DNA from: Spirochaeta sp. UBA5339
GTDB taxonomy: Bacteria > Spirochaetota > Spirochaetia > DSM-2461
Direction of reading: 5' to 3'
Length of the DNA: 64,000 bases
Assembly: GCA_002408085.1 (NCBI GenBank)
Contig: DHQL01000024.1
Span: 2,320-66,319 of the forward strand
Under the pieces are notes generated by a model. That model worked only from the letters and a program-made list of their open reading frames with translations. It had not been told where the DNA came from and did not search any database. The position numbers and the translations under genes were made by a program. Each line of letters opens with the position of its first letter. The first letter of the stretch is position 1. Below, one piece after another: positions 1-8,813 of this stretch.

Positions 1-1134
1 GGACTCGGCAATCAGCCGGGGCGGTACTCCCGCCACAAAGGCGGCATTGGCAAAGGGGCCGCTTCTGTCATAATAACTCATACCGTTGACAATGTTGGTG
101 TCACCGAAGGAGGCCGCAGGAACCACCTTGCCCCCCGGGCACATGCAGAAGCTGTAGACCGGAAGTTCCGCCTTTCCCGATGTCAGGCGGTACTCTGCCG
201 CCTTGACTCCCTTCAGGGAGGGGCATCCCCACTGGATACGGTTGATCCTCTCCTGCTTGTGCTCCATCCGGAAGCCCAGGGCGAAGTTCTTGGGACGGTA
301 GGGTACACCCCGGTCAATAAGCATCCTGAAGGTATCCAGGGCCGAGTGCCCCGTGGCCAGGATAAAGAAGTCGGCCTCATATTCCACACTGCCGGAGCCG
401 CCGGAAGCGCCGGATGCGCCGGATGCAGGGCCGGAGACCACCGCCGCCCGGACTCTGCCGTCTCTGATCTCAAGGTCCTTCAGTTCAGCAGAAAATTCCA
501 ATCGGCCCCCGAGACTTTCAAACTCACCCCTCATGCTCCGGGCAATGTTCATCAGCTTGTCGCTGCCGATATGAGGGTGGGCCAGGTATAGGATCTCTTC
601 GGGAGCGCCGTGACGGACAAACTCCTGCAGGATGTACTGCCTCTCCATTTTAATATGTTTGCTACGGGAGGTCAGTTTTCCGTCGGAAAAGGTACCTGCA
701 CCTCCCTCGCCGAAGCTGTAGTTGCTGTTTTCTGTAAAAACACCCTCGGACTCCAGCTTCTCTATATCCGCAGCCCGGCTGTTCACATCCTTTCCCCTCT
801 CCAGAAGGGTGACCGCAAAGCCGGCCTTCTGGAGAAAGAGGGCGGAAAAAATACCGGCGGGTCCCGTTCCGGCAATCATTACCCGGCCGCCTCCGGTAAT
901 CCGGGGGATCTCCAGCATCGGGGGGAAGGGGGAGGGGCAGGTCTCACTGATCTCATCGGATCTGACGAGTATTCTCATCTGCCAGTGGATGCTGTTTTTC
1001 TTCCGGCTGTCCAGGCTCTTCTTTATAATGGTATATGTAAAACTCTTAAGCCTCAGTTTTCGGCGGATCTGATCTTCCAGTTCCGCGTGGTTATAGTCCG
1101 AGGCTGTCTTGATACTAACTTCAATTTGTCCCAT
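1..1134 (-). CDS. FAD-dependent dehydrogenase, C-terminus cut by window edge
   Basis: This reading frame runs off the left edge, so only about 378 N-terminal residues are visible. It starts at an ATG at 1134-1132. After an N-terminal alpha/beta region of about 85 residues comes a Rossmann dinucleotide-binding loop (GTGPAG, then a strand ending in LLERG), and later an ATGHSALDT segment that closes the FAD site. This is the layout of the COG2509-type 'uncharacterised FAD-dependent dehydrogenases'. A Gly/Ala/Ser-rich insert (codons near 370-430) is unusual. The substrate is not known for the family. It is divergent from topA across a 133-bp gap. Family assignment is firm; function is open. Confidence 0.85.
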   Translation of the reverse strand, partial: MGQIEVSIKTASDYNHAELEDQIRRKLRLKSFTYTIIKKSLDSRKKNSIHWQMRILVRSDEISETCPSPFPPMLEIPRITGGGRVMIAGTGPAGIFSALFLQKAGFAVTLLERGKDVNSRAADIEKLESEGVFTENSNYSFGEGGAGTFSDGKLTSRSKHIKMERQYILQEFVRHGAPEEILYLAHPHIGSDKLMNIARSMRGEFESLGGRLEFSAELKDLEIRDGRVRAAVVSGPASGASGASGGSGSVEYEADFFILATGHSALDTFRMLIDRGVPYRPKNFALGFRMEHKQERINRIQWGCPSLKGVKAAEYRLTSGKAELPVYSFCMCPGGKVVPAASFGDTNIVNGMSYYDRSGPFANAAFVAGVPPRLIAES

Positions 1135-1195
1135 TTTTTTATCTTAGTTTGCCCTTTTGTGAGGAGCAAGAGGGAGATGTGTTTATTATAAGAAC

Positions 1196-1224
1196 TTGAC
1201 AATATGCCTTTCCTTGATTATCTA
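1196..1224 (+). promoter_or_regulatory. Candidate sigma-70 promoter of topA
   Basis: A perfect -35 hexamer TTGACA at 1196-1201 is followed after 17 bp by TATCTA at 1219-1224. The -10 is poor, so the assignment rests on the -35, the spacing and the position 44 bp before the chosen topA start. Confidence 0.45.
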
Positions 1225-1267
1225 TTTATCCAAAGATCACAGGTTTTAACCCGTTTTGGAGGCCCTT

Positions 1268-3655
1268 TTGGCAGCGACAAAGAAGCTTTTGATTGTGGAA
1301 AGTCCCGCGAAAGCAAAAACAATTAAGAAAATTCTCGGTAAAAATTTTACTGTCAAAGCATCGGTGGGGCATATCCGGGATTTAAAGAGTTCAGGACGGG
1401 GCAAGAAAGCCCTGGGTATTGATGTTGACCACGGATACAAGCCCGATTACACCATTATAAAGGGCAAAGAGAAGACCGTTAAGGAGCTGCAGGACGCGGC
1501 TGCCAAGGCGGACGAAGTCTATCTGGCTCCCGACCCCGACCGTGAGGGAGAGGCCATCGCATGGCACCTTAAGGAAGCTCTGAATCTCAGTGATGAAGAG
1601 GCCCACCGGGTCACCTACTCAGCAATTACCAAGAGCGCCGTTCTCAAGGCCCTCGAAAACCCCCATAAAATTGATATGGACCGTGTGAATGCCCAGCAGG
1701 GACGCCGTGTCCTCGATAGACTTGTGGGTTTCAGCCTCTCTCCCTTCCTCTGGAAGAAGGTTGCCAAAAATCTCAGTGCCGGACGGGTTCAGTCTGTGGC
1801 CGTAAGGATCGTTGTTGAGAGAGAACGGGAGATCAAGGCCTTTGTTCCCGAAGAGTTCTGGAAAATCAAGGCCCTTGTCTCTCCTCCCGCATCCAAAAAG
1901 GATGAGTTCGAGGCGGCCCTTGTGCGCTGGCAGGGAAAGAAATTCGAGCTTGGTAATCCCGCAGCCTCAAACGAAGAGGGCTCCGCGGTTGTAGCCGAAC
2001 ATGTCAGAAACAACGATCTCAAGATCCTTAAGATAGAGACCAGGGAGGCCAAGGGCCGTCCCAGTCCTCCCTTTATTACATCCACCCTTCAGCAGGGAGC
2101 CAGTACTCACCTCGGTTTCGGTACCACCAAGACAATGAGTGTGGCCCAGAAGCTCTACGAAGGTATGGAGATAGACGGAACCACTCAGGGTCTTATCACC
2201 TACATGAGAACCGACTCAACAAGAATCGCCCCTGAGGCCCTGGATGAGGTGAGGGAGTATATTTCAGAGAATTACGATGCAGAGTATCTACCCGAAAAAC
2301 CCCAGGTTTATGCCACTAAGAGCAAGAACGCCCAGGATGCCCACGAGGCGATCCGTCCCAGTTCCGTAAAACTGACCCCCGATGTGGTTAAACCCTATCT
2401 GACCCGGGATCAGTACCGTCTCTACGAACTGATCTGGCGCCGTTTTGTGGCCTCACAGATGCCCCCCGCACGCTACGATATTACAACAATGACCATCGTC
2501 GCCGGCGAGGCGGAACTGGAAGCCAAAGGCCGGATCGTCCGATTCCCCGGACATACCGTGCTTATCCCTGAGGATAAAAAGAAAGAAGATGCCAAGTATC
2601 AGAATCTTCCCGATGTAAAGCAGGATGATCCCCTTGATCTGAACAAGCTTGATGTAACACAGAACTTCACCAAGCCCCCCTCAAGATACTCCGAGGCCTC
2701 CCTTGTAAAGGCGTTGGAGAAGGAGGGCATCGGACGTCCTTCCACATATGCTCCCATCATCAAGACCATCAACGACAGAGGCTATGTTCGTCTCGAGAAC
2801 CGCTCCTTCCATGCCACCGAGCTGGGAATGGCTGTAAACGATATCCTGATCGGAAACTTCGATGATATTATGGATCTGAAGTTCACCGCCAATATGGAGA
2901 ACAGCCTCGATGAGGTGGAGCAGGGTAAGGTCGACTGGGTGGCCCTGGTGGACAACTTCTACAAGCCCTTTGACGAGAAGCTTGAGAAGGCCCTCAAGGA
3001 CGCCGAACCCCTTAAGGGACGCCCCTGGGACGGCGACGAGAAGTGCCCCCTCTGCGGAGGCGACCTGGTTGTCCGCTACTCTGTGAACGGCGCATTCCTC
3101 GGCTGCGGAAACTACCCAGAGTGCAAGGGCCTGATCCCCATGCCCGGTGAACTCTCTGAGGATGAAAATGCCGAACCCGCAGAGGTTGTTCCCTGTCCCG
3201 AGTGCGGCAGCAATATGGTTCTGAAAAAGTCCCGGTACGGCAAGGAGTTCCTGGCCTGTTCCAAGTACCCCGAGTGCAAGACAACAATGAGTGTGGACAA
3301 GGACGGCAAACCTGTCGAGCTTCCCAAGATTCAGCGGGACTGCGACGAGTGCGGTAAACCCATGGAAGTGAAGATGGGCCGGCGCGGACCCTTTCTGGCC
3401 TGTTCCGGATACCCCGACTGCAAGAACACCATGCCCATCGATAAGGACGGCAATGTGATAGTTCTGCCCAAGGTTGAGGGAGAGGTCTGTGAGAAGTGCG
3501 GAAGTCCCATGGAAGTGAAGATGGGCCGCCGAGGACCCTTCCTGGCCTGTACGGGATTCCCCAAGTGCCGGAATGCCAAACCCCTGCCGGGTGAGGAGAA
3601 GCCGGCCTCCAAAAAAGCAAAGAAATCTGAGGAAAGTGATTCCGAAGAGAAGTAA
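1268..3655 (+). CDS. topA: DNA topoisomerase I
   Basis: Type IA topoisomerase that relaxes negative supercoils by a single-strand break and passage. The 795-residue protein has an N-terminal Toprim domain (VESPAKAKTI; metal site DPDREGE near 89-95), the catalytic tyrosine in TYMRTDSTR (Tyr312), and four C-terminal C4 zinc ribbons from about residue 593 on (CPLCGG, CPECGS, CDECGK, CEKCGS), ending in a Lys/Ser/Glu-rich tail. Start choice: an in-frame TTG at 1256 is possible, but GGAGG at 1258-1262 lies inside that extension and is spaced 5 nt from a second TTG at 1268, which I take as the start. Ribbons three and four share a 14-residue identical segment. The usual neighbour dprA is absent. Confidence 0.96.
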   Translation: MAATKKLLIVESPAKAKTIKKILGKNFTVKASVGHIRDLKSSGRGKKALGIDVDHGYKPDYTIIKGKEKTVKELQDAAAKADEVYLAPDPDREGEAIAWHLKEALNLSDEEAHRVTYSAITKSAVLKALENPHKIDMDRVNAQQGRRVLDRLVGFSLSPFLWKKVAKNLSAGRVQSVAVRIVVEREREIKAFVPEEFWKIKALVSPPASKKDEFEAALVRWQGKKFELGNPAASNEEGSAVVAEHVRNNDLKILKIETREAKGRPSPPFITSTLQQGASTHLGFGTTKTMSVAQKLYEGMEIDGTTQGLITYMRTDSTRIAPEALDEVREYISENYDAEYLPEKPQVYATKSKNAQDAHEAIRPSSVKLTPDVVKPYLTRDQYRLYELIWRRFVASQMPPARYDITTMTIVAGEAELEAKGRIVRFPGHTVLIPEDKKKEDAKYQNLPDVKQDDPLDLNKLDVTQNFTKPPSRYSEASLVKALEKEGIGRPSTYAPIIKTINDRGYVRLENRSFHATELGMAVNDILIGNFDDIMDLKFTANMENSLDEVEQGKVDWVALVDNFYKPFDEKLEKALKDAEPLKGRPWDGDEKCPLCGGDLVVRYSVNGAFLGCGNYPECKGLIPMPGELSEDENAEPAEVVPCPECGSNMVLKKSRYGKEFLACSKYPECKTTMSVDKDGKPVELPKIQRDCDECGKPMEVKMGRRGPFLACSGYPDCKNTMPIDKDGNVIVLPKVEGEVCEKCGSPMEVKMGRRGPFLACTGFPKCRNAKPLPGEEKPASKKAKKSEESDSEEK
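3361..3550 (+). repeat. Internal direct repeat in topA zinc-ribbon region
   Basis: Two copies of about 43 bp, at 3361-3403 and 3508-3550, differ at only a few positions, mostly third codon positions. They are offset by exactly 147 bp (49 codons) and encode the same 14 residues beginning MEVKMGRRG and ending in a zinc-ligand Cys. This points to recent duplication of, or conversion between, ribbons three and four. Confidence 0.8.
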
Positions 3656-3710
3656 AACATCCGCTGCCGCGGCCTTCGGGCCGGGTATACGAAGATGGTA
3701 AGAAAAGCAG

Positions 3711-3743
3711 GCAGCCTTCCGTCCGGGGGGCTGCTGTTTTTTT
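3711..3743 (+). terminator. Rho-independent terminator after topA
   Basis: GCAGCC at 3711-3716 pairs with GGCTGC at 3729-3734 and is followed by TG and seven T (3737-3743). A second small hairpin with a TTCG loop lies just upstream at 3670-3683 but has no T tract. Confidence 0.75.
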
Positions 3744-3886
3744 AGCTTTACTTCTCAGCCCGTAATCCTTATCTTATTTATATCGGTTTTTTATCTGCTC
3801 TTCTCCGGTATTCCGGACGAGTAGAGAGTCGCCCGTTTTTTGAAACTTACCATATTGGTCTGACAAAGCGAGGGCAGGAGTAATTA

Positions 3887-6094
3887 ATGGATAATGATGA
3901 CAAAAAGATGAATGCCAAAGGCAGTAATAATAACGATGACTGGAAGAAGAAACTCCAGGAAGAGTTCAAGCCTGAGAATATGGAAAAAAGATTCAAGAAT
4001 ATGAAGAATGGAAAAGGGGGCAAGTATCGCTTCAGTTTCTGGTACTTTCTTCTTGTAATCGTTGTTCTTGCGGTTCTGAACTTTATGTTTATGAGAACCC
4101 CTGACGAGGTAATCGAGTTTTCTGTATTCAAGGAGAAAGTTGATACCGGTGAGATCAAGAGGGTCAGAATGACGCCGTCCTTCTATTACGGAATGACCTA
4201 TACTTCGGACCAGTATCTTGCCCAGACAATGGACTCTATTACCCAGAGACTGGGAGGAAACTCTTCAGGCACATCCACCGGTAATGTATATAAGACCGTT
4301 CCTGTCAACGACCCCAACTTCCTTACCCTTCTTGAGAGCAGGGGAGTGGAGTACTATGCTGAGCAGGAGAAGAGAAACTATTTCCTTGAAATCCTCTTAA
4401 GCTGGATAATCCCCCTGGCCTTTCTCTTTTTTATCTGGCGCATGATCTTCAAGCGTATGGGCGGCGGCATGGGCGGCTCCAATGTTATGAGCTTCGGCCA
4501 GAACAACTCCAAGATCGTTGCCGAAGAGGACCTGAATACCAGATTTAAAGACGTAGCGGGATGTGAAGAGTCGAAAGACGAGCTTGTGGAGGTGGTAGAC
4601 TTCCTCAAGACTCCCGAAAAATACACCTCCATCGGTGGTAAGATTCCCAAGGGTGTTCTTCTTGTAGGACCTCCGGGAACCGGTAAGACCCTGATGGCCA
4701 GAGCCGTTGCCGGCGAGGCGGGAGTTACTTTCTTCCGCATGAGTGGTGCCGACTTTGTTGAGATGTTCGTCGGTGTGGGTGCAGCCCGTGTAAGGGATCT
4801 CTTCAAGCAGGCCCGGGAAAAGGCCCCCTGTATCATCTTTATCGATGAGCTTGACGCCATCGGTAAGAGCCGTGCAGGAAATATCAGCACCAACGACGAA
4901 AGAGAACAGACCCTGAACCAGCTGCTGGTTGAGATGGACGGATTTGATTCCACCTCCGGTGTTATCATCCTGGCCGCCACCAACAGACCCGAGGTCCTCG
5001 ACCCCGCCCTCCTCAGGCCCGGCCGTTTTGACCGCCAGGTTCTGGTGGACAAACCCGACCTACTTGGACGGGAAGCAATCCTCAAGATCCACTCGGCCAA
5101 TGTGAAACTGGCTCCCGAGGTGGACCTGAAAGAGGTGGCCAAGGCCACTCCCGGATTTGTGGGTGCCGACCTGGCCAATATCGTCAATGAGGCGGCCTTG
5201 CTGGCTGTAAGAGGCGGCAGAGACACCGTTTCCCACAGAGACCTGGACGAGGCCATCGAGAAGACCATTGCGGGTCTTGAGAAGAAAAACAGACTGATCA
5301 ATCCCCGGGAGAGAGAGATCGTTGCCTACCACGAGACGGGACATGCCCTGGTGGCGGCCTTCACCCCTGATGCGGACCCTGTTCAGAAGATTTCCATTGT
5401 TCCCAGAGGTATGGGTGCTCTGGGTTATACCCTGCAGACACCCACTGAGGACCGCTTTCTGATGACCCAGGAGGAGCTTATCGGACGGATCGACATTCTT
5501 CTGGGCGGACGTGCCGCCGAAGAGATCGTCTTCAGCAAGATCTCAACCGGTGCGTCCAACGATATTATGAAGAGCACCGATATCGCCCGGAACATGATTA
5601 CAGAGTACGGTATGAGCGGTAAGTTCAAGAATATGGCCCTTACCAAACGGAACGGCGGATATCTTGAGGGCGGCGGCTCCATCAAGGAGTACTCCGAGCA
5701 GACCCAGCAGTATATCGACGAGGAGATCTCCCGTCTGATGGATGAGAGATACACCCATGTGAAGGACCTGCTGACAAAGCACCGTGACCTTCTGGAGCGG
5801 ATTACCGATCACCTTATGGATGAGGAGATCGTCTCCACCGAGGAGTTCCTTGCCATGATTGACGAGGATGAGAAGGGCGCCGCCGAAATGGTCAGCCGCA
5901 AGGAGAGGGACATGAAGATCTCCAAGCGGGCTGCCGAGAAGGGGCAGAAGAGAAACGATGCCATTATTGCCCGGAATAAGGCAAGGGAACTGGCTGAGAA
6001 GAACGAACCACCCAAGGTGAACAGTGAGCACAAGACGGAAAACCCCTTTACCAGGGAAGTGCCCCTGTCCATGGAAGGTGATGAGGAGAAGTAG
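3887..6094 (+). CDS. ftsH: ATP-dependent zinc metalloprotease FtsH
   Basis: Membrane-anchored AAA+ protease for quality control of membrane proteins and turnover of regulatory proteins. The 735-residue protein has a charged 45-residue N-terminal tail, TM1 near 48-69, a periplasmic domain, TM2 near 164-187, an AAA domain with Walker A GPPGTGKT at 261-268 and Walker B IIFIDELDAIG, and the zinc-binding HETGH at 482-486 in the peptidase domain. The C-terminal tail is long and rich in Glu/Lys, which makes the protein about 90 residues longer than the enteric enzyme. GGAG precedes the ATG at 3887. The FtsH modulators HflK and HflC are encoded 1.7 kb downstream on the other strand. Confidence 0.97.
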   Translation: MDNDDKKMNAKGSNNNDDWKKKLQEEFKPENMEKRFKNMKNGKGGKYRFSFWYFLLVIVVLAVLNFMFMRTPDEVIEFSVFKEKVDTGEIKRVRMTPSFYYGMTYTSDQYLAQTMDSITQRLGGNSSGTSTGNVYKTVPVNDPNFLTLLESRGVEYYAEQEKRNYFLEILLSWIIPLAFLFFIWRMIFKRMGGGMGGSNVMSFGQNNSKIVAEEDLNTRFKDVAGCEESKDELVEVVDFLKTPEKYTSIGGKIPKGVLLVGPPGTGKTLMARAVAGEAGVTFFRMSGADFVEMFVGVGAARVRDLFKQAREKAPCIIFIDELDAIGKSRAGNISTNDEREQTLNQLLVEMDGFDSTSGVIILAATNRPEVLDPALLRPGRFDRQVLVDKPDLLGREAILKIHSANVKLAPEVDLKEVAKATPGFVGADLANIVNEAALLAVRGGRDTVSHRDLDEAIEKTIAGLEKKNRLINPREREIVAYHETGHALVAAFTPDADPVQKISIVPRGMGALGYTLQTPTEDRFLMTQEELIGRIDILLGGRAAEEIVFSKISTGASNDIMKSTDIARNMITEYGMSGKFKNMALTKRNGGYLEGGGSIKEYSEQTQQYIDEEISRLMDERYTHVKDLLTKHRDLLERITDHLMDEEIVSTEEFLAMIDEDEKGAAEMVSRKERDMKISKRAAEKGQKRNDAIIARNKARELAEKNEPPKVNSEHKTENPFTREVPLSMEGDEEK

Positions 6095-6133
6095 TCTACC
6101 CCGTCTCTGAATAGTTATATTTGAAAATGAATG

Positions 6134-6169
6134 GAGCGGAGATCCTGTAAGGGTTTCCGCTCTTTTTTT
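6134..6169 (+). terminator. Rho-independent terminator after ftsH
   Basis: GAGCGGA at 6134-6140 pairs with TCCGCTC at 6156-6162, followed by seven T (6163-6169). It sits 40 bp after the ftsH stop. Confidence 0.85.
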
Positions 6170-6219
6170 ATTTCATTTTCAATTTTCCTGATTCCCATAG
6201 CTTCCCAAAGACAAGGTTT

Positions 6220-6249
6220 TTGACAAAAATCCGAAAGCTGTTGTAGATT
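6220..6249 (+). promoter_or_regulatory. Candidate sigma-70 promoter of gltS-like gene
   Basis: A perfect TTGACA at 6220-6225 is followed after 18 bp by TAGATT at 6244-6249, 37 bp before the start codon. The same -10 variant TAGATT recurs before the aminotransferase gene at 52.9 kb. Confidence 0.55.
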
Positions 6250-6285
6250 AAGAGGGTAGTCACCCTTGGTGACAGGAGGCATTAC

Positions 6286-7728
6286 TTGAATTTTGACTGG
6301 AAATTTATCGTCGATATGGGAATCATCTCAGTAGCCCTTCTTCTGGGAACCCTGATCCGCTCCAAGGGCAGGTTTTTTCAGAAATACCTGATACCCAACT
6401 CCCTCACTGCCGGATTTATCCTGCTGGTATTCTATAACTGGATCGGACCCCTTTGGGGATGGACCACCGTTTCCCTTGAGAATATGGTCTTTCACTTTCT
6501 GAACCTCTCTTTTATTGCCATGATCCTCAGGGTCGGCAAAAAACAGGAATCCAATAAAAAGGCCGTCTTCTCCATGGCCACCACCCTGGTCACCCAGTAT
6601 GCCCTGCAGTGTTTTGTGGGAACCATTCTGACCCTTATTATGATCAAGACAATCTTTCCGGGGCTCTTCCCCGGATTCGGTCTCTTCGCCACCCTCGGTT
6701 TCTCCCTGGGCCCCGGACAGGCCTTTGCCATCGGAACCGGCTGGGAGCAGCTCGGCTTTGACGGCCTGGGTTCTGTAGGTCTTACCTTCGGTGCCATCGG
6801 ATTTCTTCTGGCCTGCTTCGGAGGAATCTTTCTGATCAACTTCGGCCTCAGAAAGGGGTGGATCTACCCCGAGCATGTATCGGGCCTTGAGAAGGCCACC
6901 GTCCGTGCAGGTGTTGTGAAAAGAGGGGAGACCGCTCCCGACGGAACTGTTGAGAACAAGACATCCGCCGAAGCCATCGACCCCCTCTCCTTCAATGCAG
7001 CCCTGATCCTGGGAACCTACCTCTTAAGCTATCTGCTTCTGCGGGTTCTAAACTGGCTCCTGGCCTTTGCAGGTCCTCTGGGAACAGAACTGGCGGTCAA
7101 CCTCTGGGGTGTAATGTTTATCTTCTGCGCTGTAGTGGCGATGTTTGTGAAATTTATTCTCAAGAGTCTGAATCTGGAGTACATTGTGGATGACCAGAGA
7201 ATGACCCGGGTCGCCGGATTCTCCGTGGACTTTATGGTGGCTGCCTCTGTGGGCGCCATCTCCGTGGCGGTGCTGATGGAGTACTGGTTCCCCATTCTGA
7301 TTATCGCTGCGGTCAGCGGTACCGTGACCATTATCACTCATATCTGGCTCTCCAGCCGGATCTTCGAGGACCACAGCTTCTACCGGGCCATCCTGATCTA
7401 CGGCGCTGTAACGGGAACCCTGCCCACCGGCCTGGCCCTCCTGAGGATCATCGATCCCGAGTTTGAGACTCCCGCATCCAAGGACTATATGTACGCCTCG
7501 GGTATTGTCTTTATGATTGTTATTCCCATACTGGTCACAGCCAATATGCCCGCCTACGGCGCCCTGAGAGACTCTCTTGTGCCCACCTGGATTGTCTTCG
7601 GCATCTACGCCGCCTATGTGGCCCTCTGCTTTGTGCTCTACCTCTTCCTCTCCGGAAAGGACAGATTCAACAGACCCGCAGACCTCTGGCTCAAGCAGAA
7701 GGATCTTAAGGTTAAAAGGGAAGTCTGA
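6286..7728 (+). CDS. Sodium/glutamate symporter family protein (GltS-like)
   Basis: The 480-residue protein is almost entirely hydrophobic, with roughly 11-12 membrane segments, and matches the ESS sodium:glutamate symporter family, with Gly/Pro-rich motifs such as GFSLGPGQAFAIG and AVTGTLPTGLALL. Family members import glutamate with Na+. At 480 residues it is longer than E. coli GltS (about 400), with a hydrophilic cytoplasmic stretch near 195-230. The start is TTG at 6286, fixed by AGGAGG at 6274-6279 with 6 nt spacing. The gene is monocistronic between two terminators. The family call is good; the substrate could be another anion. Confidence 0.8.
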   Translation: MNFDWKFIVDMGIISVALLLGTLIRSKGRFFQKYLIPNSLTAGFILLVFYNWIGPLWGWTTVSLENMVFHFLNLSFIAMILRVGKKQESNKKAVFSMATTLVTQYALQCFVGTILTLIMIKTIFPGLFPGFGLFATLGFSLGPGQAFAIGTGWEQLGFDGLGSVGLTFGAIGFLLACFGGIFLINFGLRKGWIYPEHVSGLEKATVRAGVVKRGETAPDGTVENKTSAEAIDPLSFNAALILGTYLLSYLLLRVLNWLLAFAGPLGTELAVNLWGVMFIFCAVVAMFVKFILKSLNLEYIVDDQRMTRVAGFSVDFMVAASVGAISVAVLMEYWFPILIIAAVSGTVTIITHIWLSSRIFEDHSFYRAILIYGAVTGTLPTGLALLRIIDPEFETPASKDYMYASGIVFMIVIPILVTANMPAYGALRDSLVPTWIVFGIYAAYVALCFVLYLFLSGKDRFNRPADLWLKQKDLKVKREV

Positions 7729-7742
7729 TCTCCCGCATCGAT

Positions 7743-7779
7743 AAAAAACCGGAGCCGTCCATGGGATGCTCCGGTTTTT
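7743..7779. terminator. Bidirectional terminator between gltS-like gene and hflC
   Basis: ACCGGAGC at 7748-7755 pairs with GCTCCGGT at 7768-7775. An A run precedes the stem (7743-7748) and a T run follows it (7775-7779), so it can stop the plus-strand symporter transcript and the minus-strand hflKC transcript. Confidence 0.85.
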
Positions 7780-7829
7780 ATTTGCCCGGTTAAACTGCCC
7801 GGGCTGCAGGTGTAAAAATCAGATAAGGA

Positions 7830-8813
7830 TTATCTACCCTCAGTATCGTAAAGATAGCGGAAGTAGTCCATATCTGTAGTCAGGGTCTTGTTCAGTCCCG
7901 GCAGCTGAGTCTTGTAGGACTCCATGGCCCGCCAGAAGTTGTAGAAGTCCGCATCGGCGCCGTACACATCACCATAGATTCTGGTGGCTTCGGCATCGGC
8001 CTTACCCTTGATCTCTTCGGACTCCGCATAGGCTCCGGAAAGAATTGACTTCTTCTCCCTGTCCAGTTTACCCATCCACTCGGCCTTCTGACCCTCTCCG
8101 TAGGAGCGGTAGGCCTGGGCAATCTGGTTACGCTCTGTAATCATTCTGGCGTATACGGACTGGGTCAGGTCGTCAGAGTAGCGGATCTGGCGGATAACAA
8201 TATCCTGCAGCTCAATTCCGTACTGGGGAACGGTCTGACGCGCCCGTACAAGTATCTGGTCGGAAATCTTCTCACGTCCCATTCTGATCCGGGGAAAGGT
8301 TGTTCCCGTTGTCAGAGAGAAGCTGGGTCCGTCGCCCTCGGCATCGGTCAGCTGCTGTGCTTCCTGGTCCGCCGCAGTGGAGTTGATGATCTGGTCGGAG
8401 CTTCTGACAGACTCGGCCAGGGGGTTCTGGGCGATGATTGTACGTACCGCAGAGTCGATAACATCATCAAGACGGGCGTAGGCCTGGTTCATGGAGGTCA
8501 CTGACTCGTAGAACTTGGCGGGATCGCTGATCTGCCATCTGGCAGTGGTATCCACCCAGATAAACTGGTTTTCCGAAGTGGGGAGTCTCTGGGGATCTCC
8601 GTCCCAGCTCAGAATTCTTGCCGAGTATCTGGAAACATTGTCCACAAAGGGCATCTTGAACTTCAGACCTGCCTCGGTTTCCACCTTAACGATGGCTCCA
8701 AAGCGGGTTACAACGGCCTGCTCACCCTCGGGAACGATGTAGAGGGGACCCAGAAAGGCGATGATGATAACCAGAAGAAGAATTCCGGTCAGAAATTTCA
8801 TTGTTTTGTTCAC
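7830..8813 (-). CDS. hflC: SPFH/band-7 protein HflC
   Basis: Second subunit of the HflKC membrane complex that encloses and modulates FtsH. The 327-residue protein has one N-terminal membrane anchor (about 7-24), then the SPFH domain starting with VPEGEQAVVTRFG, then an Ala/Glu-rich helical region (GQKAEWMGKLDREKK to KADAEATRIY) that forms the cage wall in the family. It starts at GTG 8813, behind AGGAGG with 6 nt spacing; the GTGA overlap with the hflK stop means translational coupling is likely. HflC is named by gene order and by lacking the extended N-terminus of HflK. Confidence 0.92.
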   Translation of the reverse strand: MNKTMKFLTGILLLVIIIAFLGPLYIVPEGEQAVVTRFGAIVKVETEAGLKFKMPFVDNVSRYSARILSWDGDPQRLPTSENQFIWVDTTARWQISDPAKFYESVTSMNQAYARLDDVIDSAVRTIIAQNPLAESVRSSDQIINSTAADQEAQQLTDAEGDGPSFSLTTGTTFPRIRMGREKISDQILVRARQTVPQYGIELQDIVIRQIRYSDDLTQSVYARMITERNQIAQAYRSYGEGQKAEWMGKLDREKKSILSGAYAESEEIKGKADAEATRIYGDVYGADADFYNFWRAMESYKTQLPGLNKTLTTDMDYFRYLYDTEGR

